39,285 nucleotides of DNA from an uncultured Prevotella sp. GTDB taxonomy: Bacteria; Bacteroidota; Bacteroidia; Bacteroidales; Bacteroidaceae. A program made the translations under genes and the position numbers. The DNA is taken from contig CAMJDL010000031.1 in NCBI GenBank assembly GCA_946404405.1, positions 1-39,285 of the forward strand, written 5' to 3'. Position 1 is the first letter of the stretch; every line of letters begins with the position of its first letter. Under the pieces are notes generated by a model. It did no database searches. It was not told the origin of the DNA and saw nothing but the letters and a program-made list of their open reading frames with translations. Positions 22,560 through 31,367 of the stretch are shown here, in pieces.

Positions 22560-25310
22560 TTATTCGTCCATTATTTCATATTCGTCCGTCACTTCGTGTT
22601 CCGGCTCTGCTTCGACTTCCGCTTCTGCCTGCGGGTTAGCAGTTTCATTATCAGCGTTTTCCGCTTTGGAATCCCCTGCTTCTTCCGTTCCCTTCTGACG
22701 ACGTAGCCTGTTCTGATACCATATCATGTAGCCGATGCTCAGAAGGACTATGATGCCCAGATATATCCAGACAGCTGTCGATGACAGCAGGAAGGGTGGG
22801 GGCACCACCACGCGAACCGTTCGCATATCGTAGGCTTCAGGCGACTCCAACAGGAAGGCCTTCACCTTAAACGTGTATTCACCGTAGGGCAGGTTTTCGT
22901 ATGTAGCCGTACGCGTCTTGTCAGCATTGCGCCAGTCATCGTCAAATCCTTCCATCATGTACTGGTAGTTGATGCGGTGCTGCAACTGGTAGTTGAGAGC
23001 GGCAAAGCGGAAAGCTATAGTGCTGCCCGAATGAGGCAGTTCAACCTGCATCGTTTCTGGTATGTACTTGTGGAAAGTGCTGTCCAGACGCGGACTCATC
23101 AACTTGTCGTCCAGATAGAAGTCGGTAATGCGCAGTCGCAGCAATGAACCCGTAGAGGTTTGCAACTTCTTGCGGTCGATGGTGTAGAAGCCATACATCG
23201 TACCAAACAGAATCTTGCCGTCGCTGGTCGTGATAGCTGCACCCTCAGAACACATGGTTTCATCGACACCGTCCAGATTCGAGAAGCTGGTGAAGATGTA
23301 TTTCTTGGTGTTGAGCGAGGCTAAGGTATGCTCGGCAGCAAACCATATATTATCCTGTTCGTCGATGGTGATACTGCGTATCTCCTCAGAGGGCAGACCG
23401 TCGGCAATGCCGTAGTTCTTAAACTTCCAGTCACCATTCTCGTCGTGTCCGTCGGTACGGCTCAGTCCGCCACTGTTCGTTCCTATCCACATGGTACCTT
23501 TCTTGTCTGCCTGCAGGTTGACAATGTCAGTGCTCATCAGTCCGTCCTCCAAACGTTCAGGCTGGTGCAGTTCCTCAATGGTGATCTTTTCGTTGCGAAT
23601 CTGCATCATGAGGATGCCGTCGGTGGAGCCTGCCCATACCTTGCCGTCCTTGGCCAGCGCGATGGTACGAACCTTGCGGTGTGCATTATGCGGATAGCGC
23701 CCCATCACGTTCTTGTAGTTCAGGGCTATGTAGCGTCCGTTCTTGTCCTTGCGCACCACGTTGACACCTCCGCCATACGTGGCTACCCAGATGTTGCCCT
23801 GCTTGTCCTCGACGGCCTGATAGGCGGCATTACTGCTCAGCGAGTAGGGGTCGTTGTCGTTGTGGCAGATGTTGATGATTTGATAGCCGCTGCTTGTGGG
23901 TGTAATCTTAAACAGGCCCTTGTCCTTGTCGCATACCCAGTAGTTGCCATGACTGTCCATCGATATGCCGTAGGGACGGCTGATGGCGTTGCCTTGCGAA
24001 TCGTGGGTAATGACGTCAACGACCTGCATATCCTTATTATATACGAATATCTTGCCCCTTTTGTTGGCCAGCAGCGTCACCTTGCGTTTGGGGTCGTGCA
24101 GCATGCCGCGCACCTCGTTGTCCAGAGGTTGGTCCGACTCAGGCATTAATAAGGTACGCGTAATCGTATTCTTTAATACCTCCAGCTTTTCCAGTCCTCG
24201 GCGGATGGTCGAAAGCCATATGACACCGTCCATCTCCATGTTGGCACCAATGGTGTTCGACAGGTTCCAAGGGTTGCTGGGGTCGTTATGGAAGTATTCC
24301 ACTTCGTCCGTATCACGATTATAGTAGCCGTAGCCACCGTGGTTCATGCGTACCCATACCACACCCATGGCCTCTCTGAATTCTGCGCCACGACTGGTAA
24401 ATTCCGGCTGGGGAATACGCTGGGTGAAATGCTTGATGTTGCCTGTTGCGGGATCCAACTTGTAGGCGCCGTCACTCATGTCTGAGAACCAGATGAGTCC
24501 GTGGCTGTCAACGAAAAGTCCGGTCACTTCGCGTCCGATGTCCGTAATGACTTTGGGCTCTTGTCCGTAGGCGTAGTTGACTATCTTGCCCGACTTGGTG
24601 CCAAAGAAGATGTTGTAACCGTTGGTGGCCAGTTGGGTGATATACTCATCCAGCATGATGCCTTTACTCTCCAACGTGTTGTACGACAGGTCAATGCGGC
24701 GCAGGCCCTTGTCAGTACCAGCCCAAATGTCGTCACGGTAACCACCGACAAGGCAATGGACGGTCAGTCCGTTGGTTGTTATTTGTTGCGGATGGTAGCC
24801 GTTCTTGTCGTATTTCACCCTGTAGAAGATACCCTCGTTGAAAGGAATATAGACATCGCCATTGGCAGCAATAAAGGTTATCGTGAAGTAGTCAGCATTG
24901 AACTGCTCGTGTCCGTTAACGTCCTTGAACGGGTCGATGATGCAGTCGGTCTGACGGTCAATGACGAAGAAACGTCCGTCGTACATCTTCATCCAGACGT
25001 TTTGTCGCTGGTCAATGATAGCTTGGGCTATACGGTTGTGCATACCCTTGATGCCACTGGCGATACCTGTTTTGTAGGTGTAGAAATCGTAGCCGTCGAA
25101 GCGTACCATGCCGTTCCACGTCGATATCCACACATAGCCGTAGTCGTCACAGGTAATGTTCGATATGGCATTACTGGGCAGTCCGTTTTCTGTCGAGTAG
25201 TGGGATAGTGAAGCCTGTAGATGCTGGGCTCTCATCCCGTTTGCGGATGAGAGTGCCAGCACAACAAGTATTGTTTTTAGTAATGATTTCAAGTAGTCAG
25301 TAGTAGTCAT
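22560..25310 (-). CDS. Reg_prop / Y_Y_Y sensor protein without kinase domain
   Basis: The 916-aa protein has a signal peptide (to about residue 28), then many two-component-regulator propeller repeats (patterns such as DDYGYVWISTWNGMVRFDG, DSHGLIWFSD, DKQGNIWVATYGGG, DEQDNIWFAAEH) forming two seven-bladed propellers, a Y_Y_Y domain (about 720-820), one membrane helix (VWIYLGIIVLLSIGYMIWY) and a 50-residue very acidic cytoplasmic tail. Hybrid two-component systems of Bacteroidetes continue here with histidine kinase, receiver and AraC domains; all are missing. The tail ends in a clean stop just before the next promoter. ATG 25310 is chosen over the TTG at 25331, which lies inside glyA. It is 10 bp after glyA. 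Signalling partner unknown. Confidence 0.88.
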   Translation of the reverse strand: MTTTDYLKSLLKTILVVLALSSANGMRAQHLQASLSHYSTENGLPSNAISNITCDDYGYVWISTWNGMVRFDGYDFYTYKTGIASGIKGMHNRIAQAIIDQRQNVWMKMYDGRFFVIDRQTDCIIDPFKDVNGHEQFNADYFTITFIAANGDVYIPFNEGIFYRVKYDKNGYHPQQITTNGLTVHCLVGGYRDDIWAGTDKGLRRIDLSYNTLESKGIMLDEYITQLATNGYNIFFGTKSGKIVNYAYGQEPKVITDIGREVTGLFVDSHGLIWFSDMSDGAYKLDPATGNIKHFTQRIPQPEFTSRGAEFREAMGVVWVRMNHGGYGYYNRDTDEVEYFHNDPSNPWNLSNTIGANMEMDGVIWLSTIRRGLEKLEVLKNTITRTLLMPESDQPLDNEVRGMLHDPKRKVTLLANKRGKIFVYNKDMQVVDVITHDSQGNAISRPYGISMDSHGNYWVCDKDKGLFKITPTSSGYQIINICHNDNDPYSLSSNAAYQAVEDKQGNIWVATYGGGVNVVRKDKNGRYIALNYKNVMGRYPHNAHRKVRTIALAKDGKVWAGSTDGILMMQIRNEKITIEELHQPERLEDGLMSTDIVNLQADKKGTMWIGTNSGGLSRTDGHDENGDWKFKNYGIADGLPSEEIRSITIDEQDNIWFAAEHTLASLNTKKYIFTSFSNLDGVDETMCSEGAAITTSDGKILFGTMYGFYTIDRKKLQTSTGSLLRLRITDFYLDDKLMSPRLDSTFHKYIPETMQVELPHSGSTIAFRFAALNYQLQHRINYQYMMEGFDDDWRNADKTRTATYENLPYGEYTFKVKAFLLESPEAYDMRTVRVVVPPPFLLSSTAVWIYLGIIVLLSIGYMIWYQNRLRRQKGTEEAGDSKAENADNETANPQAEAEVEAEPEHEVTDEYEIMDE

Positions 25311-25320
25311 TTTGTTTTGT

Positions 25321-26601
25321 TTAATATGCAAAGAGCGGATAGCCCTTCATGGTCTCATTGACCTCGCCGCGTACCTTTGCAATGACCTGCTCGTTCTCAG
25401 GATCGTTCAGTACTTCCTCAATCCAGGCGGCAATCTGAACCATCAGGTCCTCCTTTGCACCACGTGTGGTGATGGCGGGAGTTCCCAGACGGATACCAGA
25501 GGTCTGGAATGCGCTACGGCTGTCAAACGGAACCATATTCTTATTTACAGTGATGTCAGCAGCAACCAGTGCGTTTTCGGCTACCTTACCAGTCAGCTCA
25601 GGATACTTCGAGCGCAGGTCAACGAGCATCGAGTGGTTGTCGGTACCACCGCTGACAATGCCGAAGCCACGCTTTACCAGCTCCTCAGCCAGTACGGCAG
25701 CATTCTTCTTCACCTGCTTGGCCCACTCCTTGAATTCGGGCTTCAAGGCCTCACCGAAGGCAACGGCCTTAGCAGCGATGACGTGCTCCAGCGGACCACC
25801 CTGCTGTCCAGGGAATACGGCGCTGTTCAGCAACTGTGACATCTTCTTCACCACACCCTTTGGCGTTGTGTAGCCCCAAGGATTGTCGAAGTCCTTACCC
25901 AGCAGGATGATACCACCACGCGGACCACGCAGGGTCTTGTGCGTTGTAGAGGTCACGATGTGAGCCCACTTCACGGGGTTCTCCAGCAGTCCGGCGGCAA
26001 TCAGACCAGCGGGGTGAGCCATATCAATCATCAGCAGAGCGCCTACCTTGTCGGCAATCTCACGCATGCGCTTGTAGTCCCACTCACGGCTGTAGGCCGA
26101 ACCACCACCGATAATCAGCTTGGGCTTGTGCTCCAGAGCCAGACGCTCCATCTCGTCGTAGTCCACACGACCGGTCTCCTTGTTCAGGTTGTAGCCAACG
26201 GGCTTGTACAGGATACCTGATGTGTTAACCAGCGAACCGTGACTCAGGTGGCCACCGTGATCCAGATTCAGTCCCATGAAGCAGTCGCCGGGCTTCAGCA
26301 CTGCCAACAGTACGGCAGCATTGGCCTGTGCACCAGAGTGAGGCTGAACGTTGGCATATTCGGCACCGAACAGCTTGCAAACGCGGTCAATGGCCAACTG
26401 CTCTACCTTGTCCACCACCTGGCAACCGCCATAGTAACGGTGTCCAGGATAACCCTCGGCATATTTATTTGTCAGGTAGGAGCCCATAGCCTCCATGACC
26501 TGGTCGCTTACAAAGTTCTCACTTGCAATGAGCTCAATACCCTTCAACTGGCGCTGATGCTCCTGCTCAATCAACTCGAAAATCTGATTGTCTCTTTCCA
26601 T
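25321..26601 (-). CDS. glyA: Serine hydroxymethyltransferase
   Basis: PLP enzyme that interconverts serine and glycine and supplies methylene-tetrahydrofolate. The 426-aa sequence has the family landmarks: [18 protein letters not shown] near the N-terminus, [15 protein letters not shown], the [13 protein letters not shown] substrate loop, and the PLP-binding lysine in [14 protein letters not shown]. Length is standard. Two identical promoter modules lie upstream (26644-26681 and 26733-26770). The Reg_prop gene follows after 10 bp and is probably co-transcribed. Confidence 0.97.
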   Translation of the reverse strand: MERDNQIFELIEQEHQRQLKGIELIASENFVSDQVMEAMGSYLTNKYAEGYPGHRYYGGCQVVDKVEQLAIDRVCKLFGAEYANVQPHSGAQANAAVLLAVLKPGDCFMGLNLDHGGHLSHGSLVNTSGILYKPVGYNLNKETGRVDYDEMERLALEHKPKLIIGGGSAYSREWDYKRMREIADKVGALLMIDMAHPAGLIAAGLLENPVKWAHIVTSTTHKTLRGPRGGIILLGKDFDNPWGYTTPKGVVKKMSQLLNSAVFPGQQGGPLEHVIAAKAVAFGEALKPEFKEWAKQVKKNAAVLAEELVKRGFGIVSGGTDNHSMLVDLRSKYPELTGKVAENALVAADITVNKNMVPFDSRSAFQTSGIRLGTPAITTRGAKEDLMVQIAAWIEEVLNDPENEQVIAKVRGEVNETMKGYPLFAY

Positions 26602-26643
26602 TGTGTTGTTAATGTGTTATATAAATAATGTCCTTTGAGACTG

Positions 26644-26681
26644 CAAAGGTACGAATAAGTGAGCACAATACAAAACAAAAA
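26644..26681 (-). promoter_or_regulatory. glyA proximal promoter, repeat copy 1
   Basis: A 38-bp sequence with -33 TTTG (26671-26674), 19-bp spacer and TACCTTTG (26644-26651), 42 bp before the glyA ATG. It is repeated without change at 26733-26770. Confidence 0.8.
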
Positions 26682-26714
26682 TTCATTTTTTTTGTTTTTA
26701 TTGTCGAGCGAAAG

Positions 26715-26740
26715 TACCTTCGAGGTTCACCTCAAAGGTA
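26715..26740 (-). promoter_or_regulatory. Inverted repeat over the distal glyA -7 box
   Basis: TACCTT and GAGGT on one side pair with ACCTC and AAGGTA on the other (26 nt, a single mismatched pair). It includes the -7 box of the distal promoter and the presumed start of its transcript. Confidence 0.55.
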
Positions 26741-26770
26741 CGAATAAGTGAGCACAATACAAAACAAAAA
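26733..26770 (-). promoter_or_regulatory. glyA distal promoter, repeat copy 2
   Basis: Exact 38-bp duplicate of the proximal promoter module, 89 bp upstream of it, with the same 19-bp spacing between TTTG (26760-26763) and TACCTTTG (26733-26740). Confidence 0.8.
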
Positions 26771-26809
26771 AGGAATTTTCTTTTTTCTTGCTGTCAAATT
26801 GCTCACCTC

Positions 26810-28426
26810 TCACTTCTGAATCTTCAGCACCGGCGCAATCTTGTTGCAGGGCTGTGGCAGATTGACCACAAGCCCCTCAGCAGTCTGCTGAACCTTCAGT
26901 TTGCCGTAGCCCAACAGGATTACGTTACTGATGCTACGCTTGAAGTCCTTGCTGCCCTTGGCCAACGACTTAATCACGAGTTTGCCGTCTTTTGGCCAAC
27001 CCATTGCCGTAACGTAGAGGTGCTTCTTGGTCTGGTTGAAACGGATGTCGCGCCAGTCCATGTTGGCAAACTGTCCGTCGTTGAATCCCTGGGCGTTGAT
27101 CTTGATGTCCTTCTCGGCCACAGGTCCCTCGCCGAAACGAATCCATGGACGGGTGCCGAAGATGCTCTCACCGTTTACCGTCATCCAGGCCTCAAGGTCA
27201 TCCAGTATGGCGGCTTCCTTTTCGTCGTAGGTACCATCGGCACGCAGAGGGATGGACAGCAGCAGGTTGCCGTTCTTCGACACGATGTCCACCAGCTGCT
27301 TCACCACCGTGGCTGCGCTCTTGTAGCGTCCTTTCTCGTAGGTGCTCGTATTGTAGTGCCATCCGCCAATGCAGTTGCACGTCTGCCACGGTTCAGGAAT
27401 AATCTCGTTGGGGGCACCACGCTCCACGTCCCATGTCAGGGCCTTGCGCTGCTCGTCGCTCAGAATCTTGCCGAACACGATGCCTCGCGGATTCTTGTTA
27501 TACATGTGGGCAGCAATCCTCAGACCACAGTCGCTGATGGGGTAGAACGGCAGCACCGTCACGTCGAAGTAAATCAGGTCGGGGTTATACCGGTTGATGG
27601 CGTCCAGCGTACGGTCGTAGAAGTTCGTCACGAACTCCAGCGATGGCGGACAGGCGCCGTTTTCCCAGCCCCACTGACTGTGTATGGCACTATTGTCCCA
27701 CGAGCCCTTGCTCATGGGGTGACGCTGTTGGTACAGCATCTGCGGGTCCAGTCCTTCCCACCATTTCCCTTTGCCGTCCTCCTTGGTCATGTTGCCGTCG
27801 TAATACACGCCAGCCTTCGGACCATTCAGGTCGTAGCGCTGCGACGGCTCGTACCACGTCCACGCATGGTCGGCATGGAACGATATGCCCAGTGGCAATC
27901 CAACCTTCTTGGCAGCCTTTGCCCACTCGTCCAGCACGTCGCGCTTAGACCCGATGTTCTTCGAGTTCCACGGCTGGTATTTTGAGTCCCACAGGTCGTA
28001 GTTGTCGTGGTGGTTGCCCAGTGCGAAGAAATACTGTGCACCGCAGCGCTTATACTTCTCGAGCAAAGCCTCTGGGTTCCATTTCTCAGCCTTAAACAGC
28101 GGCAGGATGTCCTTGAAGCCGAACTCCGACGGATGACCGTAGTGCTCTACGTGGTACTTATATTTGCCGTTTCCCTCCATATACATCTCACGGGCCATCC
28201 AGTCGCCTGAACCCTCCACGCATTGCGGTCCCCAGTGAGCCCAGATACCGAACTTCGCGTCGCGAAACCATTCCGGTGTCTGGTGCGTCTCCAGCGACTG
28301 CCATGTCGGTTCGTACTGTCCCGTCTGCATCTGCTCGTGCACCTCACTGACAGGAATCCTATACTTCTGTGCCTGGATGCTCATCGCTGCACATACCAAA
28401 ATCAAGCTGCTTAGTAGTTTTCTCAT
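26810..28426 (-). CDS. Alpha-L-fucosidase (GH29)
   Basis: Exported glycoside hydrolase of 538 aa. After a signal peptide (MRKLLSSLILVCAAMSIQAQ) the GH29 pattern is clear: WFRDAKFGIWAHWGPQ, AREMYMEGNGKYKYHVEHYG, GAQYFFALGNHHDNYDLWDS, and the nucleophile-type aspartate in PDLIYFDVTVLP; NGNLLLSIPLRADGTYDE closes the barrel, followed by a beta-sandwich. It should release alpha-linked fucose from glycans in the periplasm or at the cell surface. The frame opens at 28450, but the ATG at 28426 starts the signal peptide. It stands alone, without SusC/D genes or other glycosidases. TACCTTCG at 28461-28468 is a slightly off-consensus -7 box. Confidence 0.92.
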   Translation of the reverse strand: MRKLLSSLILVCAAMSIQAQKYRIPVSEVHEQMQTGQYEPTWQSLETHQTPEWFRDAKFGIWAHWGPQCVEGSGDWMAREMYMEGNGKYKYHVEHYGHPSEFGFKDILPLFKAEKWNPEALLEKYKRCGAQYFFALGNHHDNYDLWDSKYQPWNSKNIGSKRDVLDEWAKAAKKVGLPLGISFHADHAWTWYEPSQRYDLNGPKAGVYYDGNMTKEDGKGKWWEGLDPQMLYQQRHPMSKGSWDNSAIHSQWGWENGACPPSLEFVTNFYDRTLDAINRYNPDLIYFDVTVLPFYPISDCGLRIAAHMYNKNPRGIVFGKILSDEQRKALTWDVERGAPNEIIPEPWQTCNCIGGWHYNTSTYEKGRYKSAATVVKQLVDIVSKNGNLLLSIPLRADGTYDEKEAAILDDLEAWMTVNGESIFGTRPWIRFGEGPVAEKDIKINAQGFNDGQFANMDWRDIRFNQTKKHLYVTAMGWPKDGKLVIKSLAKGSKDFKRSISNVILLGYGKLKVQQTAEGLVVNLPQPCNKIAPVLKIQK

Positions 28427-28470
28427 ATCTTTAGTTGTTATTATTATCATTATTCTGCTGCGAAGGTACG

Positions 28471-28508
28471 AAAAAAAACTGAGCCCACCAAATAGTACGC
28501 CCAGTTTT
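28471..28508 (-). terminator. Terminator upstream of GH29 gene
   Basis: GCCCAGTTTT (28499-28508) and AAAACTGAGC (28475-28484) pair with one mismatch; on the minus strand a run of eight T follows at 28471-28478. It ends any transcript from the debris upstream and abuts the GH29 -7 box. Confidence 0.65.
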
Positions 28509-28591
28509 TCTTACTGTTTGTTTTGTCTTCAGTTGACATTTTTTCAAGGTGGAGATATACGCTTGTCTGTCGGCAGATTCTCATAGCTTGA

Positions 28592-29030
28592 TTATTTACA
28601 ACAGAAACTTTTCTGAAATATTCTTATGGGTATGTTGCCGTCTTTCACAATGAAAAAGATATCAAGATTGAACTCTCCTAGAACAGTGAAATTCAGAATA
28701 AAATGATGTCCATACCTTGATGTTGGCACATTATGAGTTGTTTTTTCAATAGATGACGCTATTGGTGAAAAAGAGCCATTCCCCCATTCGAATCCATCTT
28801 CTGCATACTCCCGATTGGGTATAACAAGTTCCCTTTTTACGTATTCTGGACCGACTTTAAGCAATAATACATTTGGTTTTTTCTCTAAATTTGCTTTTTC
28901 AACTATCTTAAAACCACTGTTTCTTTATTATAGAACGCACAAGGATGACCATTCTATCACTTACCTTCAAAAATTGCAAGAAAAACATAGTCACCTTCGG
29001 GTTGTTCTAAAGTTACTTTCGACTCGTAGA
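28592..29030 (-). pseudogene. Degraded gene remnants
   Basis: On the minus strand a frame of about 110 codons ends at 28592. It starts only from a TTG (28864) or, further up, directly after a stop at 28925, and has protein-like composition (KVGPEYVKRELVIPN, HHFILNFTVLGEFNLDIFF). Upstream, in another frame, a second protein-like piece (YESKVTLEQPEGDYVFLAIF) ends at a TGA at 28957-28959 and also lacks a start. I do not recognise the family. The segment is AT-rich and looks like one or two decayed genes. Confidence 0.45.
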
Positions 29031-29033
29031 TGA

Positions 29034-29115
29034 GTCACTTTGCGATCGTTCCGAAGTCAGTTTACTGGGGTAAAGTGACTGCGGAACACCTCGTAGATGA
29101 CTGCGGAACACCTCG
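29034..29115. repeat. Inverted and 22-bp-period direct repeats
   Basis: AGTCACTTT (29034-29042) is inverted at AAAGTGACT (29072-29080), with a third AAAGTGAC near 29138. The 18-bp unit TGACTGCGGAACACCTCG occurs at 29076-29093 and 29098-29115, period 22 bp. Part of the non-coding stretch 28960-29434. Confidence 0.75.
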
Positions 29116-29157
29116 AAACCAACGTCGAAGCGACCCCAAAGTGACATTACTGCTACT

Positions 29158-29214
29158 ATTAATAGTAACAATTGCGGGAATTAATAGTAACAATTGCGAG
29201 TATTAATAGTTGCG
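29158..29214. repeat. Iteron-like 22-bp direct repeats
   Basis: ATTAATAGTAACAATTGCG occurs at 29158-29176 and 29180-29198, and a third copy with a 6-bp internal deletion at 29202-29214; start positions are exactly 22 bp apart. Repeats of this length upstream of a replication-type gene resemble plasmid iterons or operator arrays. Confidence 0.8.
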
Positions 29215-29246
29215 ATTTGAATTCATATTATTTAATTTTTGAAAAT

Positions 29247-29331
29247 TGCTACCATACTACCATATTTAGTCTAAAACCATAGTAGATATAGTTTTTTTTA
29301 TATTGTGGTAGCAAATGAAATTATGGTAGCA
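29247..29331. repeat. Inverted repeat upstream of the VapE gene
   Basis: TGCTACCATA (29247-29256) and TATGGTAGCA (29322-29331) are perfect inverted copies; GGTAGCA also occurs near 29307 and CTACCATA near 29258. The same word family (GCTACTATA, CTACCATA) reappears beyond the gene at 31331-31356. Confidence 0.65.
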
Positions 29332-29376
29332 TATAGTAAAAAATGGCAAAATTGCTGCAAAAACCAGCAGAAAAAC

Positions 29377-29407
29377 TTGGAAAATGGCCAATTATTTAGT
29401 ATCTTTG
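29377..29407 (+). promoter_or_regulatory. Promoter of the VirE-N/VapE gene
   Basis: TTG (29377-29379) and TATCTTTG (29400-29407) with 20 bp between; the ATG at 29435 follows 27 bp after the -7 box. Confidence 0.7.
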
Positions 29408-29434
29408 CAGTCAAAAATTAAAGGATTTAGTAAC

Positions 29435-31321
29435 ATGAAACTGACATTAGTACTTAGAGACAAGAAAAATGCACTGAAACTCTCGACAAAGAGCATCGAA
29501 AAGTTCATCGAACGTATTACAACCGACACCAAGGACGGAGCCGTTGCCCGCCGTCGCCGACAGCTCGGCTACGGCAGCTACATCGACGCCTACGACCACC
29601 AGTATCCCTCGCACGTCATCTATCCCTCTGCCGTATTCGAGAAGGATGATAACGACAACCTCCGCATGAAGACGTTCAATGGGGTGGTGGCACTGACGAT
29701 AGACGGTTTGAAAGAAGAGGAGTTGAAGGCTGTGAAACGTGCGGCACAGATTCTGCACTATACACTTGCCGCCTTTGTAGGCCCTTCGGGTCATGAGGTC
29801 ATCATTCTGGTCAGAATAGACCGGGAGTATTCTGAAATAAAGCAGGAGTATTCTGAAATAAGCGGCACTTATTCTGAAATAACATACCCTTCTCTGACAG
29901 AGGAGGAAGCGGACGTGCTCTGCCAGGAGGGCCACCGTCTGGCCGCGACTTTGTACCAGGCCATCATGCCGAAACCCATCAGCACGGAACCAGTGTCAGT
30001 GAGAAGCAACTTCCACATGCCATTAGATGAGGCTCCCTATTTCAATCCCAAGGCCATAGCACTGCCTGTTAGCGGCAAACCTGCGACGGTCTCGCAGACA
30101 TCGGTCATTGTGAAGAATGCTAATGAAGGCATCGCTGACGCGTCTTCAGACAAGGAGGCTCAGAATGTAAGCCGCAGGACACAGCAGCTGGTGGACTTCC
30201 TGAATGCGCACTACCAGTTCCGATACAATAGTATTATGGGCTATACGGAGTATATAGAAAACAGTCGCAAGTATATGGACTGGATACCTGTGGACGACCG
30301 TGCGCTGAAGGGTATCACGATGAAGGTGCGCCTCGGCGGCATCGACGCCTGCGACAACGACGTGCGCCGCTATGTGCAGTCGGACATGATACACGTTTTC
30401 GACCCTATCAGCGACTACCTTTGGGACCAGTACGACAAATGGGACGGCAAGGACCATATCCGCAAGCTGGCGCGTACGGTGCCCACGAAGAATCCGCACT
30501 GGGAGGACTGGTTCTATACGTGGTTCCTGGGTATGGTACACCAGTGGCAGGTAGGTAGTCAGGCCAAGTATGGCAATCAGGCAGTGCCACTACTGATTTC
30601 GACGCAGGGATACAATAAGAGCACCTTCTGCGAACAGCTGTTGCCGCCGGAACTCAGCTTCGGCTATACGGGTAACCTGCAGATAGACGACAAGAAGCAG
30701 GTGTTGCAGCAGATGGCACAGATGCTGCTCATCAACCTCGATGAGTTCAACCAGATATCACCCAAGACACAGCAGGGATTTCTGAAAAACATCATCACGC
30801 TGTCCTCTGTAAAGATCAAACGACCATACGGTCGTCATGTAGAGGACTTCCCTCGCCGTGCGTCGTTCATCGCTACGACGAATCAGGCTGATGTGCTGGC
30901 TGATCCCTCTGGCAGCCGCCGCTTTCTGAGTGTGGAGCTCACAGGTCCCATTGACATCAGTACCCCGCCGAACTATGAACAGCTCTATGCGCAGGCCATG
31001 CAGGCCCTGCACCAGCATGAACTTTACTATTTCGGCCATGAAGAGTCGCAGCAGATTATTGAATGGAACAAGAGATTCAGCGTCAAGACAGCTGCTGAAC
31101 AGTTCTTCTTTGACTACTTTGAACCTGCAAAAGATACCGACGAGGGACAGTGGATGAGTGCGACGGCTATTTTCGAGTATTTGAAGCAAAAAGTGGGCGT
31201 CAGCATGCTGAAACCACTAAATGTAAGTCATTTCGGGCGCAAATTATCGGCCATTCCAGGACTGAAAAAGCATATAACTTGCACCAACACAAACTATCTC
31301 GTTAAAGAAAAACAGCGATAA
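29435..31321 (+). CDS. VirE-N / VapE domain protein (replication-type ATPase)
   Basis: The 628-aa protein has an N-terminal BT4734/VirE-N-type domain (about 1-200, with RRRQLGYGSYIDAYDHQYPS) and a C-terminal VapE (virulence-associated E) ATPase domain (about 320-560). Visible there are a P-loop-like STQGYNKSTF, Walker B-like LLINLDEFNQ, a sensor-like FIATTNQADVL and arginine-rich GSRRFLSVEL. The P-loop has Asn where Gly is usual before Lys. Related proteins act as primase-helicases or replication proteins of phages and genomic islands; in Bacteroidetes chromosomes the role is unclear. A 7-residue repeat (three YSEI words, 21-bp period, around 29828-29881) sits in the N-terminal domain. ATG 29435 is chosen from the promoter at 29400. 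Iteron-like repeats lie upstream. Confidence 0.85.
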   Translation: MKLTLVLRDKKNALKLSTKSIEKFIERITTDTKDGAVARRRRQLGYGSYIDAYDHQYPSHVIYPSAVFEKDDNDNLRMKTFNGVVALTIDGLKEEELKAVKRAAQILHYTLAAFVGPSGHEVIILVRIDREYSEIKQEYSEISGTYSEITYPSLTEEEADVLCQEGHRLAATLYQAIMPKPISTEPVSVRSNFHMPLDEAPYFNPKAIALPVSGKPATVSQTSVIVKNANEGIADASSDKEAQNVSRRTQQLVDFLNAHYQFRYNSIMGYTEYIENSRKYMDWIPVDDRALKGITMKVRLGGIDACDNDVRRYVQSDMIHVFDPISDYLWDQYDKWDGKDHIRKLARTVPTKNPHWEDWFYTWFLGMVHQWQVGSQAKYGNQAVPLLISTQGYNKSTFCEQLLPPELSFGYTGNLQIDDKKQVLQQMAQMLLINLDEFNQISPKTQQGFLKNIITLSSVKIKRPYGRHVEDFPRRASFIATTNQADVLADPSGSRRFLSVELTGPIDISTPPNYEQLYAQAMQALHQHELYYFGHEESQQIIEWNKRFSVKTAAEQFFFDYFEPAKDTDEGQWMSATAIFEYLKQKVGVSMLKPLNVSHFGRKLSAIPGLKKHITCTNTNYLVKEKQR

Positions 31322-31326
31322 TAGTC

Positions 31327-31367
31327 GTTTGCTACTATATTTCGTGTTACTACCATAAATAGCAAAC
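31327..31367. repeat. Inverted repeat after the VapE gene
   Basis: GTTTGCTA (31327-31334) and TAGCAAAC (31360-31367) are perfect inverted copies with a 25-nt loop, just beyond the stop codon and adjoining the end of the hsdM remnant. Confidence 0.55.

Noticed and set aside
22303..22560. FMN riboswitch upstream of riboflavin synthase
   Set aside because: The conserved FMN (RFN) blocks such as the GGGGCAGGG and CCGACGGT segments are not present on either strand.
29034..29214. CRISPR array
   Set aside because: The repeats are 18-19 bp with 3-4 bp spacing and no unique spacers, and no cas genes are present.
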